From NCBI RefSeq assembly GCF_017573505.1, contig NZ_JAGEOJ010000011.1:186001-250000 (forward strand): DNA of 64,000 nt. The letters are read 5' to 3'. The notes beneath the pieces are model-generated. The model saw only the letters and a list, made by a program, of their open reading frames with translations. It was not told where the DNA came from and searched no databases. This DNA is from Actinomadura barringtoniae. GTDB lineage: Bacteria; Actinomycetota; Actinomycetes; Streptosporangiales; Streptosporangiaceae. A program made the translations under genes and the position numbers. Shown here one piece after another: positions 24,709-32,238 of this stretch (position 1 is its first letter; each line of letters starts with the position of its first letter).

Positions 24709-26498
24709 CCGCCCTCACCCGAGGCGAAGGCGTGCGGGGAGTGCAGCCGGTCGAGCGACTTGCCGTTGCCGAGGTACATGTGCACCCCGCACGGCAGGCA
24801 CGGGTCGAAGCTGCGGACCGCCCGCATGATGTCGATCCCCTTGAACGCCGCCGGCGGGTTCTCCTCGAAGATCGGCGTGTTCTGCACCGCGTCCTCGTAG
24901 GGCCCCGGAGTGCCGTGGATGTCGCGCACGCTGGCGTTCCACGGGGTCGGTGGGTACGGATGGTAGTTCGCTATCTTGCCGCCTTTGATCACCATGTGGT
25001 GCGACAGCACGCCGCGCACCGCCTCGGTGAACCCGCAGCTGATCGCCTCGTCGGGGACCTTGAACGGCTCCCAGGTCTTGGTGCGCCCGGCGCGCACCTC
25101 GGCGAGGGCCTTCTCGACGAAGTGCAGCGCGGCCGCCGCCGCGTACGCCTGGAAGTAGGTCCGGGCCCGGTTGCGCTCGATCGCGTTGGACAGCAGCTCG
25201 CCGTTCCGCTCGGGGATCTTCCACTCGAACGTGACCTCGGGCTTCAGCGCGGTCCGCGGCAGGTTGATCAGCACGCTGTGCCCGGTGGACTTGACGTACC
25301 CCATGTCCACCAGGCCCGACAGCGCCGTCGACCACAGCCGCGCGATCGGACCGCCGCCGGTGTCCAGCGCCAGGTTCTCGGTGCCGTCGAACCAGCGGGG
25401 CGACATCACCCAGCTGTACTTGTCGTCGAAGTCGCGCTTCTGCGGCCGCGGGATCGTGTGCTGGTTCCACGGGTGCCGCATGTCGACAGGGTTGCCGAGC
25501 GGGTCCTCGGTGACGAACGGGTCCTGCCCCTCCCAGTCCTCGTAGTAGGAGCTGCCGAGCAGGATCCTGATGCCGAGGTTGATGGTGACCAGGTCGTTGG
25601 TGAGCAGCTTGCCGTCCACGATCACGCCCGGCGTGACGAACATCTTGCGGCCCCAGTCGGCCATGTTCCGGTACGTGAAGTCGCAGTGCTCGGGGTCGTT
25701 CAGCGAGCCCCAGCAGTTGAGCAGGACCCTGCGGCGGCCGACGTTCTCATAGCCCGGCAGCGCCTCGTAGAAGAAGTCGAAGAGATCGTCGTGCATCGGG
25801 ACGACCCGCTTCATGAACTCCACGTACCGCATGAGGCGGGTGAGGTAGTCGGTGAACAGCTGCACCGTCGCGACCGTGCCGACCCCGCCCGGGTAGAGCG
25901 TGGAGGGGTGCACGTGCCGCCCCTCCATGAGGCAGAACATCTCGCGCGTCGAGCGCGACACCTGGAGGGCCTCGCGGTAGAACTCGCCCTCCAGCGGGTT
26001 GAGCGACCGCATGATGTCGGCGATCGTCCGGTAGCCGTGGTCGCCCGCGTGCGGTGCCTCGGTGCGTTCGGCCAGGTCCAGGACGCCGGGGTTGGTCTCG
26101 CGGACCATCTTCTCGCAGTAGTCCACCCCGACCAGGTTCTCCTGGAAGATGTTGTGGTCGAACATGTACTCGGCCGACTCACCCAGGTTGATGATCCACT
26201 CGGCGAGGTGCGGGGGCCGCACGCCGTAGGCCATGTTCTGCGCGTAGACCGAGCACGTCGCGTGGTTGTCGCCGCAGATCCCGCAGATGCGGCTGGTGAT
26301 GAAGTGCGCGTCGCGCGGATCCTTGCCCTTCATGAAGATGCTGTAGCCGCGGAACACCGACGAGGTGCTGTAGCAGTCCACGACGCGGTTGTTGTTGAAG
26401 TCGACCTTGGCGTAGATGCCCAGGCTGCCCACGATCCGGGTGATCGGGTCCCATGCCATCTCGACGACGCCGTCGGTGCTTTCGGGGTTGCTGGTCAT
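24705..26498 (-). CDS. hhyL: [NiFe] hydrogenase large subunit, group 1h (high-affinity) type
   Basis: 597 residues from ATG 26498. The nickel-binding cysteines lie in R-I-C-G-I-C-G-D-N-H-A-T-C (C72, C75) and D-P-C-L-P-C-G-V-H-M-Y (C567, C570). The family cleavage point after H573 leaves a tail of 24 residues for the maturation protease to remove. Both signatures are of the group 1h/5 type, which scavenges atmospheric H2 in actinomycetes, especially in spores or starvation. The frame is open far upstream but the only sensible start overlaps nothing and follows the small subunit by eight bases. A paired product of H2 oxidation would feed the respiratory chain. Confidence 0.94.
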   Translation of the reverse strand: MTSNPESTDGVVEMAWDPITRIVGSLGIYAKVDFNNNRVVDCYSTSSVFRGYSIFMKGKDPRDAHFITSRICGICGDNHATCSVYAQNMAYGVRPPHLAEWIINLGESAEYMFDHNIFQENLVGVDYCEKMVRETNPGVLDLAERTEAPHAGDHGYRTIADIMRSLNPLEGEFYREALQVSRSTREMFCLMEGRHVHPSTLYPGGVGTVATVQLFTDYLTRLMRYVEFMKRVVPMHDDLFDFFYEALPGYENVGRRRVLLNCWGSLNDPEHCDFTYRNMADWGRKMFVTPGVIVDGKLLTNDLVTINLGIRILLGSSYYEDWEGQDPFVTEDPLGNPVDMRHPWNQHTIPRPQKRDFDDKYSWVMSPRWFDGTENLALDTGGGPIARLWSTALSGLVDMGYVKSTGHSVLINLPRTALKPEVTFEWKIPERNGELLSNAIERNRARTYFQAYAAAAALHFVEKALAEVRAGRTKTWEPFKVPDEAISCGFTEAVRGVLSHHMVIKGGKIANYHPYPPTPWNASVRDIHGTPGPYEDAVQNTPIFEENPPAAFKGIDIMRAVRSFDPCLPCGVHMYLGNGKSLDRLHSPHAFASGEGG

Positions 26499-26506
26499 GG
26501 GTCCGC

Positions 26507-27583
26507 CTACCAGGAGGGCTTGTATCCGGTCGTGAGGTCGCCCTTGTGGCGCCACTTGGGTTCTTTGTCCACGGTGCGCTCGGTGATCCCGCGCAGCGTG
26601 CGGATGACGCCGCCGTACGCGCCGCTCAGCGTCGAGGAGACGCGCGCGCCCGGGGGCTCGTCCATGAACGGCATGAACTTGTCGGGGAAGCCGGGCATGG
26701 TGCAGGCGATGCAGATGCCGCCGACGTTCGGGCAGCCGCCGATGCCGTTGATCCAGCCGCGCTTCGGGACGTTGCACTTGACCACGGGACCCCAGCAGCC
26801 GATCTTCACCAGGCAGCGCGGCGATCCGTACTCGTGCGTGAACTGCCCCTGCTCGTAGTACCCGGCGCGGTCGCAGCCCTCGTGGACGGTCTGCCCGAAC
26901 AGCCACTTCGGCCGCAGGTTCTCGTCGAGGGGGATCATCGGCGCCTGGCCCGCCACCTGGTAGAGCAGGTAGAGGATCGTCTCCGACAGGTTGTCGGGGT
27001 GGATCGGGCAGCCCGGCACGTTCACGATGGGCAGCCCCGCCTTGGACTTCCAGTCCCAGCCGAGGTAGTCGGCGACCCCCATGGCGCCGGTGGGGTTGCC
27101 CTCCATCGCGTGGATGCCGCCGTAGGTCGCGCAGGTTCCGACCGCCAGCACACCGGTGGCCTTGGGCGCGAGGATGTCCAGCCACTCGCTGGTGGTACGC
27201 GGCTGGCCGGTCGCCGGGTCGTTGCCGAACCCCGACCAGTAGCCCTCGCTCTTGATGGACTCGTTCGGAATCGAGCCTTCCACGACCAGCACGAACGGTT
27301 CGAGCTCGCCCCGTTCGGCCTTGTAGAACCACTCGATGAAGGTGTCGGCGCCCTTGTCGGGCCCGCACTCGAAGTCGATGAGCGGCCAGTGCACCGCCAC
27401 CTTGGGAAGCCCGGGCAGCGCGCCGAGCACGATCTCCTCGATGCTCGGCTGGGTGGCCGCGGTGAGCGCGACCGAGTCCCCGTCGCAGCTCAGTCCCGCG
27501 TTGATCCAGAGAAGGTGAAGGTCGGGTTCCTGCGCTTCCTGCGCGCCGGTCGAACCGCCGGCGTCGGCCGTGTCGGTCGTCAT
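26507..27583 (-). CDS. hhyS: [NiFe] hydrogenase small subunit, group 1h type
   Basis: 358 residues. It holds the electron-relay iron-sulfur clusters: proximal-cluster region G-L-S-C-D-G-D-S (C33) and D-F-E-C-G-P-D-K, then G-T-C-A-T-Y-G-G, V-P-G-C-P-I-H-P, and the C-terminal set C-L-V-K-I-G-C-W-G-P, K-C-N, G-C-P-N-V-G-G-I-C-I-A-C. The N-terminus has no twin-arginine signal and there is no C-terminal anchor, as expected for this cytosolic-side group. In the related Ralstonia enzyme an aspartate ligates the proximal cluster; the C-G-P-D motif here is a candidate. It is preceded by a 69-base gap containing a strong stem-loop. Confidence 0.94.
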   Translation of the reverse strand: MTTDTADAGGSTGAQEAQEPDLHLLWINAGLSCDGDSVALTAATQPSIEEIVLGALPGLPKVAVHWPLIDFECGPDKGADTFIEWFYKAERGELEPFVLVVEGSIPNESIKSEGYWSGFGNDPATGQPRTTSEWLDILAPKATGVLAVGTCATYGGIHAMEGNPTGAMGVADYLGWDWKSKAGLPIVNVPGCPIHPDNLSETILYLLYQVAGQAPMIPLDENLRPKWLFGQTVHEGCDRAGYYEQGQFTHEYGSPRCLVKIGCWGPVVKCNVPKRGWINGIGGCPNVGGICIACTMPGFPDKFMPFMDEPPGARVSSTLSGAYGGVIRTLRGITERTVDKEPKWRHKGDLTTGYKPSW

Positions 27584-27618
27584 GTCGTACCGCCGTGTAT
27601 GGGGGGCGTTCAGCGGGG

Positions 27619-27640
27619 CAGGAGCCGGTCGCGGCTCCTG
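27619..27640 (-). promoter_or_regulatory. Stem-loop in the leader of hhyS
   Basis: A perfect 9-bp stem (CAGGAGCCG / CGGCTCCTG) with a four-base loop lies 36 bases upstream of the hhyS ATG, in the largest gap of the operon. With no T-run it is more likely an mRNA processing or stabilising element, or an attenuator, than a plain terminator. Confidence 0.5.
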
Positions 27641-27652
27641 ACGGGGTGCGCG

Positions 27653-28285
27653 TCACAGAGCGCGCTGAATGAGTTCCCACAGGGCGTGGTAGACGGTGGT
27701 CTGCGCCTCTTGAATCCGGTGCACCGAAGACGACGGCATCACGAAGAGGTGATCGATGCCGTCGAGCTCGGCCATCTGCCCGCCGGTGGATCCGGCCAGT
27801 CCGATCGTGAGCATCTTCCTGCGCATCGCCTCCTCGAAGGCGCGGATGAGGTTGGTGGAGTTGCCGCTGGTGGACAGCCCGAGCGCGATGTCGCCGGGGC
27901 CGCCGAACGCGGCGAGCTGGCGCGCGAAGACCACGTCGAAGCCGATGTCGTTCGACAGCGCGGTGACGACGGCGGCGTCGGTCGTCAGCGCGAGCGCGGG
28001 CAGTGGCCGGCACTTGCCGCCCGGATGCAGGAACAGGGACGCGACGTCCTGGGCGTCGGTGGAGCTTCCGCCGTTGCCGAAGGTGAACAGCCGTCCGCCC
28101 GCGCGAAACGCCTCGCCCAGCCGCCGCGCGCACGCCTCCAGCCGGGCACCGTCCCGCTCGAGCACGGTCCGGCGCAGTGCGACGATCTCGGCGACCTTCT
28201 CCTCGGTGGAGCGCCGCACCTCGGCCAGCACGGTGTCCAGGTCGGTCGCGGCGGCGTGCAGGAACGGGTAGAGCTGCTCGGTCAT
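27653..28285 (-). CDS. SIS-domain protein, GmhA-like (first copy by strand order is 28485-29066)
   Basis: 210 residues with the sugar isomerase fold of the sedoheptulose-7-phosphate isomerase type: F-T-F-G-N-G-G-S-S-T-D-A-Q-D, L-G-L-S-T-S-G-N-S-T-N and the C-terminal W-E-L-I. It binds a phosphosugar. It overlaps the HypC-like gene (ATGA). Paired SIS genes next to actinobacterial hydrogenases suggest a hydrogenase-linked role, perhaps sensing or modifying a sugar phosphate, but nothing shows what it does; heptose synthesis is unlikely, because no other heptose genes are present. Confidence 0.85.
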   Translation of the reverse strand: MTEQLYPFLHAAATDLDTVLAEVRRSTEEKVAEIVALRRTVLERDGARLEACARRLGEAFRAGGRLFTFGNGGSSTDAQDVASLFLHPGGKCRPLPALALTTDAAVVTALSNDIGFDVVFARQLAAFGGPGDIALGLSTSGNSTNLIRAFEEAMRRKMLTIGLAGSTGGQMAELDGIDHLFVMPSSSVHRIQEAQTTVYHALWELIQRAL

Positions 28286-28488
28286 CGGGGCACCGTCCCG
28301 ATGGCCTCCTTGGCGTGCACGAGCACGGTGTCACCGGCCGCCGCCTCCACCAGCGCGACGCTGATCTCCTCGGTACGGCCGCCGCCGACGTCGACCTCGG
28401 CGAGGTCGTCGTCCAGCAGCCGTACGACGGTCACCGCGACGGCCTCGTCCGAGCAGGTGACGCAATGGTCACCGGTGCAGCCGGTCAC
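28282..28488 (-). CDS. HypC/HupF-like protein
   Basis: 68 residues from GTG 28488, overlapping the stop of the upstream SIS gene (GTGA). It has the HypC beta-barrel pattern (V-A-V-T-V-V-R-L, E-I-S-V-A-L-V, G-D-T-V-L-V-H-A) but the N-terminus is M-T-G-C-T-G-D-H-C-V-T-C-S-D rather than M-C-L-G. Three cysteines in that stretch could bind a metal. It may be a chaperone specific to this large subunit, with the canonical HypC (20383-20655) doing iron-cofactor assembly. The start choice is well supported by the overlap. Confidence 0.82.
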   Translation of the reverse strand: MTGCTGDHCVTCSDEAVAVTVVRLLDDDLAEVDVGGGRTEEISVALVEAAAGDTVLVHAKEAIGTVPR

Positions 28489-29066
28489 GGGATCCCCCGC
28501 TCCAGGAAGACGTGGGTCAGCTCCCACAGCAGGTGATAGGCCGTGACGTGCACTTCCTTGATCACGAGTGGGTCGTCGGACCCGACCACGATCGGATGGT
28601 CGGTGAGCGGCGCGATCTCGCCGCCGTCGCCGCCGAGCAGCGCGACCGTCAGCAGCCCGAGCCGCCGAGCCTCGCGGACCGCCTCCAGCACGTTCGGGCA
28701 TCGGCCGTCGGCGGAGATCCCGAGCGCGATGTCCCCGGGCCGGGCGAAGTAGCGGAGCTGGTGGGAGAAGATGGCTTCGAGACCCGCGTCCTGTCCCAAG
28801 CCGGTCACGGTGGCCACGTCGCCCGTCAGCGCCAGCGCGGGAAGCGCCCGCTTGCCGACGATCACCGGGTGGACGAACTCGACCGCGATGTGCTGGGCGT
28901 CGGTCGCGGCGCCGCCGTTGCCGAAGGAGAAGAGCCGCCCGCCCTCGCGGAACCGCCCGGCCATGGCGTGGCAGGCGAGCGCGATCGCTTCGGCGTCCTG
29001 AGCAAGGCCGGTGGCCGGTCGGTCCCGGCGTGCGAAGACCTCACGTGCGTCGAGTGTCCGCTGCAT
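28485..29066 (-). CDS. SIS-domain protein, GmhA-like, first gene of the hydrogenase operon
   Basis: About 193 residues from ATG 29066 (GTG 29075 is an alternative; the frame is open to 29216 but that part overlaps the promoter). Phosphosugar-binding motifs are F-S-F-G-N-G-G-A-A-T-D-A-Q-H, L-G-I-S-A-D-G-R-C-P-N (a variant of the usual S-x-S-G) and H-L-L-W-E-L. It is a paralogue of the SIS gene at 27653. The altered substrate loop suggests different ligands for the two. It diverges from the MprF-like gene. Confidence 0.82.
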   Translation of the reverse strand: MQRTLDAREVFARRDRPATGLAQDAEAIALACHAMAGRFREGGRLFSFGNGGAATDAQHIAVEFVHPVIVGKRALPALALTGDVATVTGLGQDAGLEAIFSHQLRYFARPGDIALGISADGRCPNVLEAVREARRLGLLTVALLGGDGGEIAPLTDHPIVVGSDDPLVIKEVHVTAYHLLWELTHVFLERGIP

Positions 29067-29113
29067 TGCGGTCACATCCCGGTTGCAGGGCGTTATGAAG
29101 CAGCAGTCCTCGG

Positions 29114-29142
29114 ACCGTACCTCTGCCTCCAGAGCCTCACAA
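29114..29142 (-). promoter_or_regulatory. Candidate promoter of the hydrogenase operon
   Basis: TTGTGA (29142-29137) and TACGGT (29119-29114) are separated by 17 bases, ahead of the first SIS gene. An inverted repeat AAGAG/CTCTT (29141-29157) overlaps the -35 and may be an operator. Confidence 0.4.
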
Positions 29143-29245
29143 GAGTGGTGTCCTCTTTGATGCGACATTGCACCCTCTTGAGTCTTGGGGGAGAGGGAAA
29201 CGGGGACGCCGAACACACAAGATCCGCTGCGTGATGGGCGTCCGC

Positions 29246-31759
29246 ATGAACCACTGGTCGACCGTCACCGGAACGGTGCGGGCCGTGCGCAGGCTCAGGC
29301 ACTCTCCGGTGACGCTGGTGTACGTCGCCGCGCTGTGGATCCTCGCGCTGGCCACCGGGAGCGTGCTGCACGGCCCGTCCCAGGGGCTGCTGAACGAGAT
29401 CGGCGGCGGGCTCCCGGCGCTGTCGGACGGGCGCTGGTGGACGGTCCTGACGTCCGGGCTGTGGGCGTCGAGCCTGTGGAGCTACCTGGCCAAGACGGTC
29501 CTCATCCTGATCCTTGTCGCGCCCGCCGAACGCAGGATCGGCGCCGCGCGCACCACTCTGATCCTGGTCGTCAGCCAGGTCGGCGGAAGCCTGCTCGGCA
29601 CCGGGATCATCAAGCTGGGCGACCTGGCCGGGGAGCCCTGGCTCAGCTCCATCGCCGGCGAGCTCGACGTCGGCCCGGCCACCGGCGCGGTCGGCGTCGG
29701 GCTGGCGCTCACCTGCACGATGACCACGATGTGGCGGCGCCGGATCAGGCTCTTCCTGCTCGTCGGGATCTTCATCACGATGCTCTACATCGGGCATGTG
29801 CAGGAGGTCGTGCGGGTGGCGGGCGGCCTGGTCGGGCTGTGCGCGGGCCTGCTGATGTTCGGGCGGGGCGGAGCCGCAGCCAGTGCGGGCGGAAGGGGGA
29901 CGCGCTGGCGGGCGTCGCATCACGAGACGCGGATCCTGGTCGCCCTCGCCGTCGCGGCCTCCGCGCTCGGCGCGATCGTCGCGGCGTTCTCCCAGGAGCC
30001 GAACGGGCCGCTGGAGCCGCTGAGCTTCCTGGTCGCCGCGACCGGGCCCGACCCGGACACCCTCAAGGAGGCGTGCGGCAGCGGCGGGTCGGCGGGGGAC
30101 TGCCGGGCCGTTCACGCCGAGCAGCTCTACGGCGGCCTGGCGACGTTCCTGGCGCTGGTCCCCGCGCTGCTGCTGATGGTGCTCGCCGACGGGCTGCGGC
30201 GCGGGCGGCGGTTCGCCTGGCGGCTGGCCCTGATCGTGCACCTGGCCCTGCTCGGGCTGGCGGGCTGGCTGTTCACCGAGGCGGTGACCGACCCGTCGTT
30301 CGACTGGAGCGACACCGCGAGCAACGTCTGGTACTTCGTCACCGCGGCCGAGGCGCTGCTGCCCTGGGCCGCCATCCTCGCCCTGCTGCTGTTCACCCGG
30401 CGGCACTTCGACCAGCGCGCCGACCGGTCGTCCTGGCTGCGGCTGACCGAGCTCGTCGGCGGATCGTTCTTCATCGTCGCCTACATCTACGTCCACCTCG
30501 CCTACATGATCCAGGACTACTTCCGGCCGGAGCCCGCCCTCACCGACCTGATCGCCGACCTGCCCACGCGGTTCCTCGCCCCGGCCTACCTGGACCTGCT
30601 GCCGACCCGGTTCCTGCCGCACGGCGACGTCGCCAAGCTGCTGTACGTCTACCTGTTCATGGTGTTCTGGGTCGTGGCACTGGCCGGGCTCCTCGCGTTC
30701 TTCTGGCGCGGCCGAACGGTCTCCCAGACCGGCGCCGCCGAACGGTCCCGGCGCATCCTGACCTCGGGCAGCGGCTCGACCCTCTCGTACATGACCACCT
30801 GGCCGGGCAACCGGTACTGGTTCAGCGAGGGCGGCGGCGCCGCGGTCGCCTACCGGGAGATCGGCGGCGTCGCGGTGACACTGGGCGACCCGTACGGCCA
30901 GGACGCCGCGCGCATCCAGGCGGTGCGGGACTTCGCCGACTTCTGCTCCCAGCGCGGCGTGACCCCGTGCTTCTACAGCGTCACGCCGCGGGTCACCGCG
31001 GAGGTCGAGCCGCTCGGCTGGAACGCGGTCCAGGTCGCCGAGGACACGGTCGTGCCGCTGCCCGACCTGGCGTTCAAGGGCAAGAAGTGGCAGGACGTGC
31101 GCACCGCGCTCAACAAGGCGGGCAAGGCCGGGATCAAGGCCGAGTGGTGGACCTATCAGGACGCTCCGCTCGGCATCGTCCACCAGATCAACGCCATCTC
31201 CGAGGAGTGGGTCGCCGACAAGGGCCTGCCCGAGATGGGCTTCACGCTGGGCGGGCTGGACGAGCTCAAGGACCGCGACGTGCGCTGCCTGGTCGCGGTG
31301 GACGCCGACGGCGACGTGCACGGGGTGACGAGCTGGATGCCGGTCTATAAGGACGGCAAGACGGTCGGCTGGACGCTGGACTTCATGCGCCGCCGGACCG
31401 ACGAGGCGTTCCGCGGCGTGATGGAGTTCCTGATCGCGTCGGCGGCGCTCACGCTCAAGGACGAGGGCGCCGAGTTCCTCAGCCTGTCCGGCGCGCCGCT
31501 GGCCCGGCTCGACCGGGGCGACCAGCCGGGGGCGCTCCAGCGGCTGCTCGACCTCACCGGCCGGTGGCTGGAGCCGGTGTACGGATTCCGCTCGCTGTTC
31601 GCCTTCAAGGCCAAGTTCCAGCCCGAGTACCAGCCGCTCTACATGGCCTATCCGGATCCCGCCGCGCTCCCGGCCATCGCCAACGCCATCGGGCGCGCCT
31701 ACGTGCCGGACCTGACGGCGGGACAGGCGATCCGCCTGCTGCAGAAACTCCGCGACTGA
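29246..31759 (+). CDS. MprF-like phosphatidylglycerol aminoacyltransferase with rhomboid-like N-terminus
   Basis: 837 residues from ATG 29246. The C-terminal third (about residues 540-830) is the DUF2156/GNAT-like domain that moves lysine or another amino acid from tRNA to phosphatidylglycerol: G-G-A-A-V-A-Y-R-E-I-G-G-V-A-V, L-G-D-P-Y-G, W-Q-D-V-R-T-A-L-N-K-A, S-L-S-G-A-P-L-A-R. The N-terminal part has many membrane helices. The first six resemble a rhomboid fold (G-R-W-W-T-V-L-T-S-G, G-A-V-G-V-G, G-H-V-Q-E-V-V-R), but the catalytic Ser position reads G-A-V-G, so protease activity is unlikely. The probable effect is added positive surface charge and resistance to cationic peptides. ATG 29234 is an alternative start. 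Confidence 0.87.
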   Translation: MNHWSTVTGTVRAVRRLRHSPVTLVYVAALWILALATGSVLHGPSQGLLNEIGGGLPALSDGRWWTVLTSGLWASSLWSYLAKTVLILILVAPAERRIGAARTTLILVVSQVGGSLLGTGIIKLGDLAGEPWLSSIAGELDVGPATGAVGVGLALTCTMTTMWRRRIRLFLLVGIFITMLYIGHVQEVVRVAGGLVGLCAGLLMFGRGGAAASAGGRGTRWRASHHETRILVALAVAASALGAIVAAFSQEPNGPLEPLSFLVAATGPDPDTLKEACGSGGSAGDCRAVHAEQLYGGLATFLALVPALLLMVLADGLRRGRRFAWRLALIVHLALLGLAGWLFTEAVTDPSFDWSDTASNVWYFVTAAEALLPWAAILALLLFTRRHFDQRADRSSWLRLTELVGGSFFIVAYIYVHLAYMIQDYFRPEPALTDLIADLPTRFLAPAYLDLLPTRFLPHGDVAKLLYVYLFMVFWVVALAGLLAFFWRGRTVSQTGAAERSRRILTSGSGSTLSYMTTWPGNRYWFSEGGGAAVAYREIGGVAVTLGDPYGQDAARIQAVRDFADFCSQRGVTPCFYSVTPRVTAEVEPLGWNAVQVAEDTVVPLPDLAFKGKKWQDVRTALNKAGKAGIKAEWWTYQDAPLGIVHQINAISEEWVADKGLPEMGFTLGGLDELKDRDVRCLVAVDADGDVHGVTSWMPVYKDGKTVGWTLDFMRRRTDEAFRGVMEFLIASAALTLKDEGAEFLSLSGAPLARLDRGDQPGALQRLLDLTGRWLEPVYGFRSLFAFKAKFQPEYQPLYMAYPDPAALPAIANAIGRAYVPDLTAGQAIRLLQKLRD

Positions 31760-31821
31760 GTTCGGGATGCTCCTCCGGAGCGGGTGATGTGCGGGCCTGG
31801 CCGGGCGCTGATCATCGCCGC

Positions 31822-32238
31822 ATGAGCAGATCCACGGGCAGGACGTGGAAGGTGGCGGCCGCGACGCTGGTTCCGCTGACCTTCGTACTGACGGCGTGCG
31901 GCGACTCGAACCGGCCGCAGGTGTGCGACGACTTCGACTCGCTCCACAAGTCGGTCGCCGACCTCAGGAGCACCAGCCTGAACAGCGACGGCGTGAACGC
32001 ACTGCAGACGAACGTGTCGAAGGTGAAGAGCGACCTGCAGACGTTCGCCCAGAGCGCCAAGGGCCAGTTCTCGACCCAGCTGAACGCGCTGAACCTCGCC
32101 ATCAGCCAGGCCACGACGGCCATCTCCGGGGCCGTGGGGAAGACCAGCCCTCAGTCGCTGGCGGCGGCCGGGTCGGCGCTCCGCGGCGCGGGCACCGCCT
32201 TCCAGTCGCTGGAAGACGCGGTCAACGACACCTGCTGA
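31822..32238 (+). CDS. Small lipoprotein of unknown function
   Basis: 138 residues from ATG 31822. The signal ends in the lipobox L-T-A-C-G, so the protein should be lipid-anchored outside the cell. The mature part is a predicted helical bundle (repeated K-S-V-A-D-L-R, V-S-K-V-K-S-D-L-Q, A-I-S-Q-A-T-T-A-I) with cysteines at V-C-D-D and at the very C-terminus (N-D-T-C). No family recognised. Its 3' end overlaps by 88 bases with the 3' end of the convergent ABC transporter gene. Confidence 0.72.
   Translation: MSRSTGRTWKVAAATLVPLTFVLTACGDSNRPQVCDDFDSLHKSVADLRSTSLNSDGVNALQTNVSKVKSDLQTFAQSAKGQFSTQLNALNLAISQATTAISGAVGKTSPQSLAAAGSALRGAGTAFQSLEDAVNDTC

Noticed and set aside
24705..28334. A single 1209-codon minus frame covering both hydrogenase subunits and beyond
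   Set aside because: Only its last 597 codons read as the large subunit; the rest is the wrong frame of the small-subunit and SIS genes.
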